A stretch of 64,000 bases of DNA from Streptomyces sp. NBC_01335 (lineage in GTDB: Bacteria > Actinomycetota > Actinomycetes > Streptomycetales > Streptomycetaceae). Numbering within the stretch: the stretch's first letter is position 1; every line of letters begins with the position of its first letter. Of this stretch, positions 42,748 through 54,015 are shown in pieces. The stretch is from the NCBI RefSeq assembly GCF_035953295.1, contig NZ_CP108370.1:5051001-5115000 (forward strand), given 5' to 3'. The position numbers were made by a program, and so were the translations under genes. The notes below the pieces were generated by a model. It ran no database searches and was not told the origin of the DNA. It worked only from the letters and a program-made list of their open reading frames with translations.

Positions 42748-42763
42748 GGCCGTGTCCGACCAT
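42748..42763 (+). mobile_element. Degenerate copy of the MITE terminal repeat
   Basis: GGCCGTGTCCGACCAT matches the MITE end in 15 of 16 positions. The following bases (GCGCGCCGG) also resemble the MITE interior. It lies between the sigma factor and the MerR-like gene. No matching opposite end was found close by, so it looks like a solo end or decayed copy. Confidence 0.5.
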
Positions 42764-42790
42764 GCGCGCCGGCACGGCTGCCCGCCGCGG

Positions 42791-43129
42791 TCATCCGGCG
42801 CCGGCCGGGCTGACGGTGGGGTGGGTGCGCTGGTGTTCGGCGTTGATCCGCTGTGCTTCTTCGAGCTGGTCTTCGAGGATGATGATGCGGCAGGCGGCTT
42901 CGATGGGGGTGCCCTGGTCGACGAGCTCGCGGGCGCGGGCGGCGATCCGCAGCTGGTAGCGGGAGTACCGGCGGTGTCCGCCGGCGGAGCGCAGGGGGGT
43001 GATGAGGCGGGCCTCGCCGAGGGCGCGCAGGAAACCCTGGGTGGTGCCGAGCATGTCGGCGGCCCGGCCCATGGTGTAGGCGGGGTAATCGTCGTCGTCG
43101 AGACGGTCGTACGAGTCGTCTGCGGTCAT
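42791..43129 (-). CDS. MerR-like small transcriptional regulator
   Basis: 112 residues from ATG 43129 (GAGGTG upstream). A MerR-type winged helix fills residues 15-75: YTMGRAADMLGTTQGFLRAL, GEARLITPLRSAGGHRRYSR. A predicted coiled coil follows (EAACRIIILEDQLEEAQRIN). No effector domain is present. Such short MerR-like proteins are common in streptomycetes near stress sigma genes. It lies upstream of the sigma factor on the same strand with 202 bases between. Confidence 0.85.
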   Translation of the reverse strand: MTADDSYDRLDDDDYPAYTMGRAADMLGTTQGFLRALGEARLITPLRSAGGHRRYSRYQLRIAARARELVDQGTPIEAACRIIILEDQLEEAQRINAEHQRTHPTVSPAGAG

Positions 43130-43155
43130 TCGCACCTCTTCCTGGAACGCGTGGA

Positions 43156-43186
43156 GGGGCCCTGGTGCCTGTGGCACCAGGGCCCC
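43156..43186. terminator. Strong hairpin upstream of the MerR-like gene
   Basis: GGGGCCCTGGTGCC (43156-43169), loop TGT, GGCACCAGGGCCCC (43173-43186). A 14-bp perfect stem only 27 bases upstream of the MerR-like start, so it may insulate that gene from upstream transcription or lie in its leader. Confidence 0.7.
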
Positions 43187-44170
43187 GAAGGAACTGCTAC
43201 ACCATCTGCCGGCCCTGGTTCTGCGCCGGCCTTCTGTGTCCGCCGTCCCGACCTGAACGGTGTCGGGGATGCGGGGATCGCGGTTGCTTGACCGGAGACC
43301 ACCTCACTATCGATGTCCTGCGGTACCCGGACCCTGTTGTTCCGTCCGGGCGATCCTGATGGCGCTCGCCTCCTCCGTTCTTCCCTCGGTGATCGACTGC
43401 CTACCAGTGGGGACTGGGAACTGCTGGTACTGCTCTCTTGCGTACTGCTGGTGATGCGAACTGCTCGGCGGCCTCGACCCGCGCCGCTCTTCGGCAGCCA
43501 GCCCCGTCGCCCGTCCTGCGTCTGCTCCGGCTTGGAACCCCACTGCCGAACCACCCGGTGCGCGCGTCCGCAGCCGACGCCTTCACCGAGGTACCTCTCA
43601 CTCCACTTCGCTGCTGGGTACTGCCCTTGCGTGAACCGCGGTACTGCTCGCGGCGGCCCCTGATCACTGCGGGCCACCCGGTCCGGTCGTCAGCCACGTC
43701 GCCGTCCTGCGTCTTCTCTGGCTTCGCGACTCCACCACCGCACCGTCCTGCGCACTGCAACTACAGGTACTGCGCCCGGCAGTTCGTATCTGTCGGGCCC
43801 TGCTGTCTCTCTGGGCTACGAGAGAAACCATAACCACACCGCCACCCAATGTCTACTCCCGCCAGTGCAGATTTTCGCCCGTTCGATGATGAGGTATTCG
43901 GCTTCGAACAGTGACGGATGCGGCCGGGAACGCACCCGCCGTCGCGATCGGCAGAGCCGCGGTCCCGGCAGAAGCGGACACCGGGCGGAGGATGCCGAAC
44001 CGCGACGCCGAACCCTCACCGACTCGGGAACACCCGCTTCACCGGACGAGCTGACCCGTAGTCGGCGCCGAAAGTCAGGGGCGCGCGGGAGCCCGAGCGG
44101 GCGCCCCCGATGCCGCGCCCGCAGCGCGGATGGCCGCCCGCCACGGGTGGGACCGTGCAACGATGGCGGC
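43187..44170. repeat. Non-coding, decayed region with a duplicated unit of about 191 bp
   Basis: About 980 bases without a supportable gene and with lower GC than the surroundings in its first part. Two degenerate direct copies start at 43426 (GGTACTGCTCTCTTGCGT) and 43617 (GGTACTGCCCTTGCGT). They share a second block at 43506-43533 and 43698-43724 (core CGTCCTGCGTCT), giving a period of 191-192 bp. A third GGTACTGC is at 43766. On the minus strand both copies encode KPE(K/Q)TQDG, so this may be the remains of duplicated coding sequence. 43861-44170 precedes the DUF255 gene and shows nothing clear. Confidence 0.5.
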
Positions 44171-46260
<2,090 letters not shown>

Positions 46261-46276
46261 GCCCGCCGATCCCGAA

Positions 46277-46320
46277 GACGGCTGTGGCCGCGGCCTTTCG
46301 AGGCCGCGGCCACAGCCGTC
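46277..46320. terminator. 20-bp bidirectional terminator with TTCG loop
   Basis: Perfect 20-bp stem (46277-46296 with 46301-46320) closed by the stable tetraloop TTCG, between convergent genes. Confidence 0.9.
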
Positions 46321-46342
46321 CTGGACGTACCTGCGGAAAGGA

Positions 46343-47029
46343 TCAGCCGTGCTGGTAGGCGACGAGCGAGATGCCCACGTAGTGGGCGGCGAACGCCGCG
46401 AGGGTCAGCGAGTGGAAGACCTCGTGGAAGCCGAAGAACCGCGGTGAGGGGTTGGGCCGCTTGAGGCCGTAGATCACGCCGCCCGCGCTGTAGAGCACCC
46501 CGCCGACGACGACGAGGACCAGGACGGCGACGCCGCCGGTCCGCATGAAGTCCGGCAGGAAGAAGACGGCCGCCCAGCCCATCGCGATGTAGCAGGGCGT
46601 GTAGAGCCAGCGTGGCGCGCCGACCCAGAACACCCGGAACGCGATTCCCGCCAGCGCCGCCGCCCAGACCGCCCAGAGCAGCGGGCGCCCGGTGGAGTCC
46701 GGCAGCAGGAGCAGGGTGAGCGGGGTGTACGTGCCCGCGATGATCAGGAAGATGTTCGCGTGGTCCAGCCGCCGGAGCACCGCCTCGCCGCGCGGGCCCC
46801 AGGTGCCGCGGTGGTAGATCGCGCTCACGCCGAAGAGCAGGCAGGCGCTGAGGACGTACACCGCGCAGGCGATCCGTCCCTTGGTGCTGTCCGTGAGCGT
46901 GATGAGCGCCAGCCCCGCGACCAGCACCGCGGGGAACATTCCGGCGTGCAGCCAGCCGCGCATCCGTGGCTTGATCGGACGTGCGTCCAGGACGGCGGTT
47001 TCGGGTGCGGACGCACCTGCAGCAGTCAT
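46343..47029 (-). CDS. Hemolysin III / PAQR-family membrane protein
   Basis: 228 residues with seven hydrophobic helices. Conserved PAQR residues are present: SAIYHRGTWGPR (Ser/His), LDHANIFLIIAGTYTPL (Asp), and FGFHEVFHSLTLAAFAAHY (two metal-ligand His). The family (HlyIII/YqfA) is widespread; the name comes from weak haemolysis by a Bacillus homologue and does not imply virulence. Zinc-dependent hydrolase activity is known for eukaryotic relatives. TAGCAT six bases before the ATG suggests a leaderless transcript. Divergent from PEPCK. Confidence 0.92.
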   Translation of the reverse strand: MTAAGASAPETAVLDARPIKPRMRGWLHAGMFPAVLVAGLALITLTDSTKGRIACAVYVLSACLLFGVSAIYHRGTWGPRGEAVLRRLDHANIFLIIAGTYTPLTLLLLPDSTGRPLLWAVWAAALAGIAFRVFWVGAPRWLYTPCYIAMGWAAVFFLPDFMRTGGVAVLVLVVVGGVLYSAGGVIYGLKRPNPSPRFFGFHEVFHSLTLAAFAAHYVGISLVAYQHG

Positions 47030-47234
47030 GTCCGCATGCTACCTACGCCTCCGTAAGTGCCGCCTATGGGCGGTGGTGTTCACGCTCCGGTCGGCGGCGG
47101 CCGCGTTCTCGGAGCCTCGGAAAGTCCCGGATGTTCCCAAAGATTCCCGGTGATTTCCGGAGCTTCTGCACTTCCGGGGCTCGCGGGGGAGCCCCGATCC
47201 GAGGGTGTCGAAGCCGACACGGGGAGTGGCGATG

Positions 47235-47246
47235 CTCACATGTGAG
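47235..47246 (+). promoter_or_regulatory. 12-bp palindrome upstream of PEPCK
   Basis: CTCACATGTGAG is a perfect palindrome about 147 bases before the PEPCK start, in a 363-base gap between divergent genes. It contains the CRP half-sites TCACA/TGTGA in inverted order without a spacer, so it is not a standard CRP site. The rest of the gap has imperfect TTCC(C/G)G repeats (about 47125-47175) and no gene. Confidence 0.45.
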
Positions 47247-47392
47247 GCCCCCTGGACAGATGGGCGGTCTCGGCGGATGATCAAATGAGTGCGGTCGGCA
47301 CCGGATGAGCGCCAGGGATGACGCGAGTCGAAGCGTCCGGGTCGAAGCCCCCACGGGGCATCAACGAAATCCACCCTCGACAAGGAGCGATC

Positions 47393-49219
47393 GTGGCGCG
47401 CGACATCGCAGCTCCCTCCCCTCTTCCCTCCCGGCACCAGGAACTCGTCTCCTGGGTAGACGAGATCGCGACCCTCACCCAGCCGGACCGTGTGGTCTGG
47501 TGCGACGGTTCCGAAGCCGAGTACGAGCGCCTGTGCGAGGAGCTCGTCGCCAAGGGCACCTTCACGAAGCTGGACGCGACGCTGCGCCCGAACTCCTACT
47601 ACGCCGCGTCCGATCCGAGCGACGTCGCCCGCGTCGAGGACCGCACCTTCATCTGTTCCGCGAAGGAAGCGGACGCGGGCCCGACCAACCACTGGAAGGA
47701 CCCCGCCGAGATGCGGGAGATCTTCTCCGGCGAACAGGGCGTCTTCCGGGGCTCGATGCGGGGCCGCACCCTCTACGTCGTGCCCTTCTGCATGGGCCCG
47801 GTCGGCTCCCCGCTCTCCGCGATCGGCGTGGAGCTCACCGACTCCGCGTACGTCGCCGTCTCCATGCGCACCATGACGCGGATGGGGCAGGAGGTCCTCG
47901 ACGAACTCGGCACCGACGGCTTCTTCGTGAAGGCGGTGCACACCCTCGGCGCCCCGCTCGCCGAAGGCCAGGCGGACGTGGCGTGGCCGTGCAACACCAC
48001 CAAGTACATCTCGCACTTCCCCGAGGACCGCGAGATCTGGTCGTACGGCTCCGGCTACGGCGGCAACGCCCTGCTGGGCAAGAAGTGTTACGCGCTGCGG
48101 ATCGCCTCCGTCATGGCGCGCGACGAGGGCTGGCTCGCCGAACACATGCTGATCCTCAAACTCACGCCACCGCGCGGGGAGTCGAAGTACGTCGCCGCCG
48201 CGTTCCCGAGCGCCTGCGGCAAGACCAACCTCGCCATGCTGGAGCCCACCATCTCCGGCTGGAGCGTCGAGACCATCGGCGACGACATCGCCTGGATGCG
48301 CTTCGGCGAGGACGGCCGTCTCTACGCGATCAACCCCGAGGCCGGGTTCTTCGGCGTCGCGCCCGGCACCGGCGAACACACCAACGCCAACGCCATGAAG
48401 ACCATGTGGGGCAACTCCGTCTTCACCAACGTCGCACTCACCGACGACGGCGACGTCTGGTGGGAGGGCATGACCGAGGAGCCGCCCGCGCACCTCACCG
48501 ACTGGAAGGGCAACGACTGGACCCCCGCGTCCGGCGTCCCCGCCGCCCACCCCAACGCCCGCTTCACCGTCCCGGCCGGCCAGTGCCCGATCATCGCCCC
48601 CGAGTGGGAGGACCCGAAGGGCGTGCCGATCTCGGCCATCCTCTTCGGGGGCCGCCGCGCCACCGCCGTACCGCTGGTCACCGAGTCCTTCACCTGGCAG
48701 CACGGAGTCTTCCTCGGCGCCAACGTCGCCTCCGAGAAGACCGCCGCGGCCGAGGGCAAGGTCGGCGAGCTGCGCCGCGACCCGTTCGCCATGCTGCCGT
48801 TCTGCGGCTACAACATGGGCGACTACATGAACCACTGGATCAAGGTGGGCGCGGACAAGCCCGACCAGTCGAAGCTGCCGAAGATCTACTACGTGAACTG
48901 GTTCCGCAAGGACGACGCGGGCCGGTTCGTCTGGCCCGGGTTCGGCGAGAACAGCCGGGTGCTCAAGTGGATCGTGGAGCGGCTGGAGGGCAAGGCCGAG
49001 GGCGTCGAATCGCCGATCGGCATCCTGCCGGCCAAGGGCTCGCTCGACACCGACGGACTCGGGCTCTCCGAGGCGGAGTTGGACTTCCTGCTCACCGTCG
49101 ACAAGGAGGTCTGGCGCGAGGAGGCGGCGCTGGTCCCCGAGCACCTCAACACCTTCGGCGACCACACGCCGAAGGAACTGTGGGACGAATACCGGGCGTT
49201 GGTGCGGCGCCTGGGCTGA
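47393..49219 (+). CDS. pckG: Phosphoenolpyruvate carboxykinase (GTP)
   Basis: 608 residues from a GTG with AAGGAG five bases upstream. GTP-type PEPCK: P-loop [15 protein letters not shown], substrate loops [16 protein letters not shown] and [20 protein letters not shown], metal-binding and guanine-binding segments [14 protein letters not shown] and [13 protein letters not shown]. It interconverts oxaloacetate and PEP and is the main gluconeogenic enzyme. The length and an isolated gene with its own terminator agree with the S. coelicolor pattern as I recall it. Confidence 0.97.
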   Translation: MARDIAAPSPLPSRHQELVSWVDEIATLTQPDRVVWCDGSEAEYERLCEELVAKGTFTKLDATLRPNSYYAASDPSDVARVEDRTFICSAKEADAGPTNHWKDPAEMREIFSGEQGVFRGSMRGRTLYVVPFCMGPVGSPLSAIGVELTDSAYVAVSMRTMTRMGQEVLDELGTDGFFVKAVHTLGAPLAEGQADVAWPCNTTKYISHFPEDREIWSYGSGYGGNALLGKKCYALRIASVMARDEGWLAEHMLILKLTPPRGESKYVAAAFPSACGKTNLAMLEPTISGWSVETIGDDIAWMRFGEDGRLYAINPEAGFFGVAPGTGEHTNANAMKTMWGNSVFTNVALTDDGDVWWEGMTEEPPAHLTDWKGNDWTPASGVPAAHPNARFTVPAGQCPIIAPEWEDPKGVPISAILFGGRRATAVPLVTESFTWQHGVFLGANVASEKTAAAEGKVGELRRDPFAMLPFCGYNMGDYMNHWIKVGADKPDQSKLPKIYYVNWFRKDDAGRFVWPGFGENSRVLKWIVERLEGKAEGVESPIGILPAKGSLDTDGLGLSEAELDFLLTVDKEVWREEAALVPEHLNTFGDHTPKELWDEYRALVRRLG

Positions 49220-49254
49220 GCCCGGCGAGGCCCCTGGAGCGAGCGCGTGAACGG

Positions 49255-49281
49255 CCCCCGGAACCCGAGTGGTTCCGGGGG
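49255..49281 (+). terminator. PEPCK terminator
   Basis: CCCCCGGAACC (49255-49265), 5-base loop, GGTTCCGGGGG (49271-49281), with additional outer pairing AGCGCG/CGCGCT. Confidence 0.85.
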
Positions 49282-49447
49282 TCGCGCTGTTTCGGCGCCC
49301 CGGGATGTGCACCGGAGCCGTCCCGGACTGCGTGACACGCCGGTTTTCACCAATCCCTTGCGCATGTGGTGTTCACGAGAGTTACCTGTCCTTCGCACGC
49401 CTCCGGGAGTCGCCCGTAGGTGTCGACACGTGTGTGGGGGAAGTACG

Positions 49448-51193
49448 TTGAGGAACTCGAAAATCCGTCTGCGAGCCGCCGCGGCGGTCGCCGCGCTCTC
49501 GCTGGGCGCCGTCGGCCTGACCGCCCTGGCCGCGCCCGCCGCCCGGGCCGCCGACACCGGGACGGCCGGGGAACAGGTCGTCAAGCTGCCGATCAGCTCG
49601 TTCGGCTCGCTCGTCGTCGACTCGGTCCACCAGCGCGTCTACGTCAGCGACGACCGCAGGACCAGCGGTACGGGTTCGGTCCAGGTCTACGACTTCGGCG
49701 GCGAGAAGGTCACCACCCTGGCGACGGACGACGTGCCGTCCACCATGGCGCTCAGCTCGGACAGTTCGACGCTGGAGGTCGGTCAGACGTCGGGCGTGGT
49801 CTCGTTCGACACCACCAGCTACGCCCGTACCGGCCGCGTGTACGGCACCTACGACGTGTACTGCCCCCGGGACACCGGCTTCGCGGGCGGCCGGACCTGG
49901 TACACCGGGACCAACTACGACAGCGACTGCGACAACCGGACCTACACCGTGTACGGAACGGCCAACGGTACGAACACCACGACCGGCTGGAACGACACCG
50001 GCCGGCTCCGGCTCTTCAGCACCCCGCAGACCCCGGACCGGCTGATCATGGCCCAGCCCCGGGGGACCGCCGTGACCGACCCGCACCTCGCCGTCTTCGA
50101 CGCGAGCGGCACCAGCCTGGTCCGCACCGCCGAGCGCCGGTTCGCCGACAGCACCGGCCAGGGCGGACTGGACATGCGGGACGTGGCCGAGTCCGCGGAC
50201 GGCAGCCTGATCGCCGTCGCGGACGCCCGTACCGGCACCCGGCTGCTGAACGCGGACGACCTCTCCGACGCCTCCACCGCCTACCAGCCGCTCCCCGACG
50301 GCGCCGTGGCCAGCGCGGTCGCCTTCAGCGGCGACGGGAAGTACATCGCGCGGGGCGCCGCCGCCACCGGCTCCACCGCCGACCTGCTGGTCCAGGCCGC
50401 CGACCCGGCGGACGCCACGCCCCCGCTGGAGTTCGCCTTCGAGGGCGCGCTCGACGGGAGCAAGGTCGTGCCCCGCGGCCTCGCCTGGTCGGAGGACGGC
50501 TCCCGCCTCTTCGCCGTCACCAACGGCGGCACCGGATACGAGTACTGGCTGCACATCGTCCAGCCGCCCGCCGCACAGTACGACACCCGCTTCACCGGCC
50601 CGCTCTCCACCAGTGCGGCGCGGCCCGTGGTCGGCGAACCCCTCGGTATCCGGGGCCGGCTGGAGATCGACGGGCCCGCACCGGCGCAGCCCGTCAAGGT
50701 GACGGCCGTACGCCACGACGCGGGCGGCGACCGTACGCTCGCCCCCGCCGAGGTGGACTCCGACGGGACGTTCACCGTGCTGGACGTGCCCTCGGTGGTC
50801 GGCCCGGCCACGTACACCGTCTCGTTCACCGGTGACCTGACCCACCGCCCGACCGAGGACATCGCCCTGGAGACCGAGGTGGCGAAGGCCCCGACCTCGA
50901 TCGCGCTGACCGCCCCGGCGGAGGGCACCAAGGGCGTGGGCCTGCGGATCACCGGCACCCTCACCGGTCAGGGCCGTGCGCTGCCCGCCGGGATCACGCT
51001 CTCCGTCGTGCGTACCGACAAGAGGGGCACCGGCACGCTGACGTCGGCGGCCGTCGCGGCGGACGGCACCTTCACCATCGACGACATCCCCGGCGCCAAC
51101 GGCGAGGTGACGTACCAGGTCGGCTACGCGGGCGACGACGTGCACCTCGCCGCCGGTGCGACGGCGACCATCCGGGTCCGCAAGCCGGTCTGA
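49448..51193 (+). CDS. Secreted protein with beta-propeller and two Ig-like domains
   Basis: 581 residues from a TTG (GGGGGAAG upstream). A Sec signal peptide (RLRAAAAVAALSLGAVGLTA, cleavage after AARA, about residue 35). Residues 45-375 show YVTN-like beta-propeller repeats (SLVVDSVHQRVYVSDDR, TMALSSDSSTLEVGQTSG, AVAFSGDGKYIARG, GLAWSEDGSRLFAVTNGG). Residues 390-580 hold two Ig/Big-type domains (VTYQVGYAGDDVHLAAGATA). An extracellular, possibly wall-associated adhesin-like or binding protein; target unknown. No enzymatic motif seen. Confidence 0.85.
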   Translation: MRNSKIRLRAAAAVAALSLGAVGLTALAAPAARAADTGTAGEQVVKLPISSFGSLVVDSVHQRVYVSDDRRTSGTGSVQVYDFGGEKVTTLATDDVPSTMALSSDSSTLEVGQTSGVVSFDTTSYARTGRVYGTYDVYCPRDTGFAGGRTWYTGTNYDSDCDNRTYTVYGTANGTNTTTGWNDTGRLRLFSTPQTPDRLIMAQPRGTAVTDPHLAVFDASGTSLVRTAERRFADSTGQGGLDMRDVAESADGSLIAVADARTGTRLLNADDLSDASTAYQPLPDGAVASAVAFSGDGKYIARGAAATGSTADLLVQAADPADATPPLEFAFEGALDGSKVVPRGLAWSEDGSRLFAVTNGGTGYEYWLHIVQPPAAQYDTRFTGPLSTSAARPVVGEPLGIRGRLEIDGPAPAQPVKVTAVRHDAGGDRTLAPAEVDSDGTFTVLDVPSVVGPATYTVSFTGDLTHRPTEDIALETEVAKAPTSIALTAPAEGTKGVGLRITGTLTGQGRALPAGITLSVVRTDKRGTGTLTSAAVAADGTFTIDDIPGANGEVTYQVGYAGDDVHLAAGATATIRVRKPV

Positions 51194-51286
51194 CCGGGAC
51201 GGATGCCGGGCGGGGGGTGACCTGCGAGCGGGCCGGCCACCTCCCGCGCGGGCCGGGGCGCGGCGATCACGAGATCGCACACAACT

Positions 51287-51309
51287 TTAGACTGATTCCA
51301 AGATAGGAT
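51287..51309 (+). promoter_or_regulatory. Promoter with a Fur-like imperfect palindrome
   Basis: TTAGACTGATTCCAA (51287-51301) is a 7-1-7 inverted repeat with 5 of 7 matching pairs, resembling Fur-family boxes. TAGGAT (51304-51309) behind it could be the -10. The region is conspicuously AT-rich compared with the rest of the window. Confidence 0.35.
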
Positions 51310-51339
51310 GGTTGTCCAGCAGAACCTGGAGGCCATCCC

Positions 51340-51738
51340 ATGTACGAGCCGATCCGCACCCCGTCGGTCCACACACCGGCCGACACCGCCGGATTTCCGC
51401 ACCGCAGCCGCGAGGAGGAGCTGGACATCCAGCTCGCCGGACACCTCGCCGCGCTGCTCTCCGTCACCGACGAGCTCGGGCTCGACGCGGCCGGAGACCG
51501 CATCGCCGAGCAGGTGTCCCGGCTGCGCGGCACGCCCCCCGCCCGCCACGCCGGACTGATCGACGCCCCGCCCGCCGCCCTGCACCGCCGCGCCCACGCC
51601 CTCGCGGGCCGGGCGCTCGTGGTGGCGGCGTCGCGTGCCGACACCGCAGCGGCGATCCTCGCGGCGGAACGGATGGACGCGCACGCCGAAGCGCTGTCGA
51701 CGGCCGCCGGAACCCCGCGCCTGGTCCCGACCGTCTGA
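51340..51738 (+). CDS. Hypothetical helical protein
   Basis: 132 residues from an ATG with GGAGG seven bases upstream. Mostly Ala/Arg/Leu-rich helices (ELDIQLAGHLAALLSVTDEL, ALHRRAHALAGRALVVAASR, AERMDAHAEALSTAA). No signal peptide, no membrane segment, no family recognised. Convergent with the aminotransferase gene. An AT-rich promoter with a weak Fur-like box precedes it, so metal or redox control is possible (speculative). Confidence 0.65.
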   Translation: MYEPIRTPSVHTPADTAGFPHRSREEELDIQLAGHLAALLSVTDELGLDAAGDRIAEQVSRLRGTPPARHAGLIDAPPAALHRRAHALAGRALVVAASRADTAAAILAAERMDAHAEALSTAAGTPRLVPTV

Positions 51739-51820
51739 GGTCCGGGGGCCGCTGCGGGCACCGGCTCCGGCCGGCCCGAAGCTCCTGGCCATTCCGCTCA
51801 CCGCCGACGGCGGCCTTCAC

Positions 51821-53032
51821 TCACGGCTGGCTGTAACCGTCCAGGAAGTGCGCGATCCGCGTCACCGCGTCCCGGAGGTCCTCCGCCGAGGGCAGCGTGA
51901 CCACCCGGAAGTGGTCGGGTTCCGGCCAGTTGAACCCGGTGCCGTGCACCACCATGATCTTTTCGGCCCGCAGCAGGTCCAGCACCATCTGCCGGTCGTC
52001 CTTGATCTTGTAGACCTTCGGATCGAGCCGGGGGAAGAGGTAGAGGGCGCCCTTCGGCTTCACGCAGGTCACCCCGGGGATCTGCGTCAGCAGGTCGTAC
52101 GCCACGTCCCGCTGCTCCAGGATCCGGCCGCCCGGCAGCACCAGATCGTCGATCGACTGCCGGCCGCCGAGCGCCGTCGCCACCGCGTGCTGGGCCGGCA
52201 TGTTGGCGCAGAGCCGCATGTTGGCGAGGATGGTCAGCCCCTCGATGTACGAGGAGGCGTGCTCCTTCGGCCCGCACACCGCCAGCCACCCGGAGCGGTA
52301 TCCGGCCACCCGGTAGTTCTTGGACAGACCGTTGAAGGTGAGGACCAGCAGGTCCGGGGCGATCACCGCGGTCGGGGTGTGGGTGGCGCCGTCGTAGAGG
52401 ATGCGGTCGTAGATCTCGTCCGAGCAGACCACCAGGGAGTGGCGGCGCGCGATCTCCGTCAGCCCGCGCAGCATCTCGTCGTCGTACACGGCGCCGGTCG
52501 GGTTGTTCGGGTTGATGATCACGATGGCCTTGGTGCGGTCCGTGATCTTACGCTCGATGTCGGCGAGGTCCGGCATCCAGTCGGCCTGCTCGTCGCAGCG
52601 GTAATGCACCGCCGTGCCGCCCGCCAGCGAGACCGAGGCGGTCCAGAGCGGGTAGTCGGGCGCCGGTACGAGGACCTCGTCGCCGTCGTCCAGCAGCGCC
52701 TGCATCGACATCTGGATCAGCTCGGAGACGCCGTTGCCGAGGTAGATGTCCTCGACGTCCAGCGGGATGCCCTTGGTCTGGTAGTGCTGCATCACGGCCC
52801 GGCGCGCCGACAGCAGGCCCTTCGCGTCGCCGTAGCCGTGCGCCCCCGCGACGTTGCGCAGGATGTCTTCGAGGATCTCGGGCGGGCACTCGAAACCGAA
52901 CGCCGCCGGGTTGCCCGTGTTCAGCTTGAGGATGCGCTGACCGGCAGCTTCCAGCCGCATCGCCTCCTCCAGCACGGGGCCCCTGATCTCGTAGCAGACG
53001 TTGGCGAGCTTCGTGGACTGGATGACCTGCAT
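51821..53032 (-). CDS. Class I PLP-dependent aminotransferase (alanine transaminase-like)
   Basis: 403 residues. Fold type I: NNPTGAVYDDEML, SDEIYDRILYDG, and the PLP Lys in TFNGLSKNYRVAGYRSGW. The N-terminus (MQVIQSTKLANVCYEIRGPV) and LNTGNPAAFGFECPPEI match the AlaA-type glutamate-pyruvate transaminases. It would link alanine and glutamate pools. TAAGCT seven bases before the ATG with no ribosome site suggests a leaderless transcript. Confidence 0.9.
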   Translation of the reverse strand: MQVIQSTKLANVCYEIRGPVLEEAMRLEAAGQRILKLNTGNPAAFGFECPPEILEDILRNVAGAHGYGDAKGLLSARRAVMQHYQTKGIPLDVEDIYLGNGVSELIQMSMQALLDDGDEVLVPAPDYPLWTASVSLAGGTAVHYRCDEQADWMPDLADIERKITDRTKAIVIINPNNPTGAVYDDEMLRGLTEIARRHSLVVCSDEIYDRILYDGATHTPTAVIAPDLLVLTFNGLSKNYRVAGYRSGWLAVCGPKEHASSYIEGLTILANMRLCANMPAQHAVATALGGRQSIDDLVLPGGRILEQRDVAYDLLTQIPGVTCVKPKGALYLFPRLDPKVYKIKDDRQMVLDLLRAEKIMVVHGTGFNWPEPDHFRVVTLPSAEDLRDAVTRIAHFLDGYSQP

Positions 53033-53472
53033 GTCAGCGAGCTTACGGCGGTGTTTCGCGGCGTGCTCGGGAGTCGCGTTCCGGCGGCCCCTTCGGGAGC
53101 GGGCCGGTCGGCCGCCGAGGCTTCCATCGCCATGCGGCCGGGCGGGTGAGCCGTGGGAACGCCCGGTCGTGCCGGTGGTGCGGCTTGGAATGCGCGTGTG
53201 TCGCAGCCGTGGGTGAGATGCGCCACGCGGGTTCCCCCGCTCGCACGCGCATACGTACGGGCAGGTGGGGCCGGACGCGCGTACGGAACGCGGGGGCGGA
53301 GGGCGCGGCGGGCGGAGGGGGAGCGGGGGCTGCCGGTGCGGCGGGCGTCGGGGGCAGCGGGCGGCGGGCGCGGGTGCGGCGGGCGTCGGGGCGGCAGGGA
53401 CTGCGGGTGCGGTGCCTCAGATGTTGCTCAACCCGTGCGCCGGGGCCGGGCTCCCCGGGAAGAGTGCGCATC
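53033..53472. repeat. G-rich intergenic stretch with 19-bp direct repeats and a quadruplex-like motif
   Basis: 440 bases between divergent genes. GGTGCGGCGGGCGTCGGGG occurs at 53335-53353 and 53373-53391. Between them, runs GGGGG, GGG, GGG, GGG with short spacers (about 53349-53374) meet the G3-N1-7 quadruplex pattern on the plus strand. Several open frames cross this stretch but none resembles a protein. Confidence 0.6.
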
Positions 53473-53799
53473 ATGGGCCTCTTCGTGAAGAACCATCTCG
53501 CCGTCCTCGTCCTGCACGACGCCACCGGCATCCTCGACGCGCTCCGCGAGGAACTGGCGGCGGCGCCTCCCGCCGACCGCCCGGGCCTGGAGCGCGCGCT
53601 CGCCCTCGTCGGGCCGTACACCGACCGCCCCGAGGCCGAGTTGCGCGTCCGCTGGGTGCGCGAGCGGCTCACGGCGGCCGGTCACGCGGGCCCCGCCGAC
53701 TCCACCGAAGCGATCAGGGTGCTGCGCAAGGCCGAGCCGGGCCTCTCGCTCCTCCAGGCCGTGACCTACGCCAGGGAAGCGGCGGCGGCCGGGGCCTGA
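53473..53799 (+). CDS. Hypothetical protein
   Basis: 108 residues from ATG (GGAAGAG upstream). An alpha-helical, soluble protein: MGLFVKNHLAVLVLHDATGI, LDALREELAAAPPADRPGLE, then RVRWVRERLTAAGHAGPADS and TEAIRVLRKAEPGLSLLQAV. Length and composition suggest a small conserved actinobacterial protein; no family recognised. It lies between the aminotransferase (divergent) and a secreted protease. Confidence 0.65.
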   Translation: MGLFVKNHLAVLVLHDATGILDALREELAAAPPADRPGLERALALVGPYTDRPEAELRVRWVRERLTAAGHAGPADSTEAIRVLRKAEPGLSLLQAVTYAREAAAAGA

Positions 53800-54015
53800 A
53801 CCGGGCCCGGCCGCCGCGCGGGCTCCCTCGCGGGGGAAGCCGGGCGCTCCCGAGCCTGCCGGGGATCTGCCGGGCGCGGCTTGATTCCGCCCCTTGTGGG
53901 GGTCCCGGGGGTACGTGACCATGCTCATGCCAAGGCCGGAAGATCTCCGGCCACGCGTGTGCGGGCCCGCCCAACCCGGTGCGCCCGCGCACCAGGTCAT
54001 CGGAGGGGACCCCCC

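Noticed and set aside
43401..43760. Minus-strand open frame of about 119 codons in the repeat region
   Set aside because: No ribosome site, no family, and the two repeat copies fall in different frames. Treated as decayed sequence.
46343..47029. Haemolysin as a virulence factor
   Set aside because: The PAQR/HlyIII family is a widespread membrane family; the name does not indicate toxin function.
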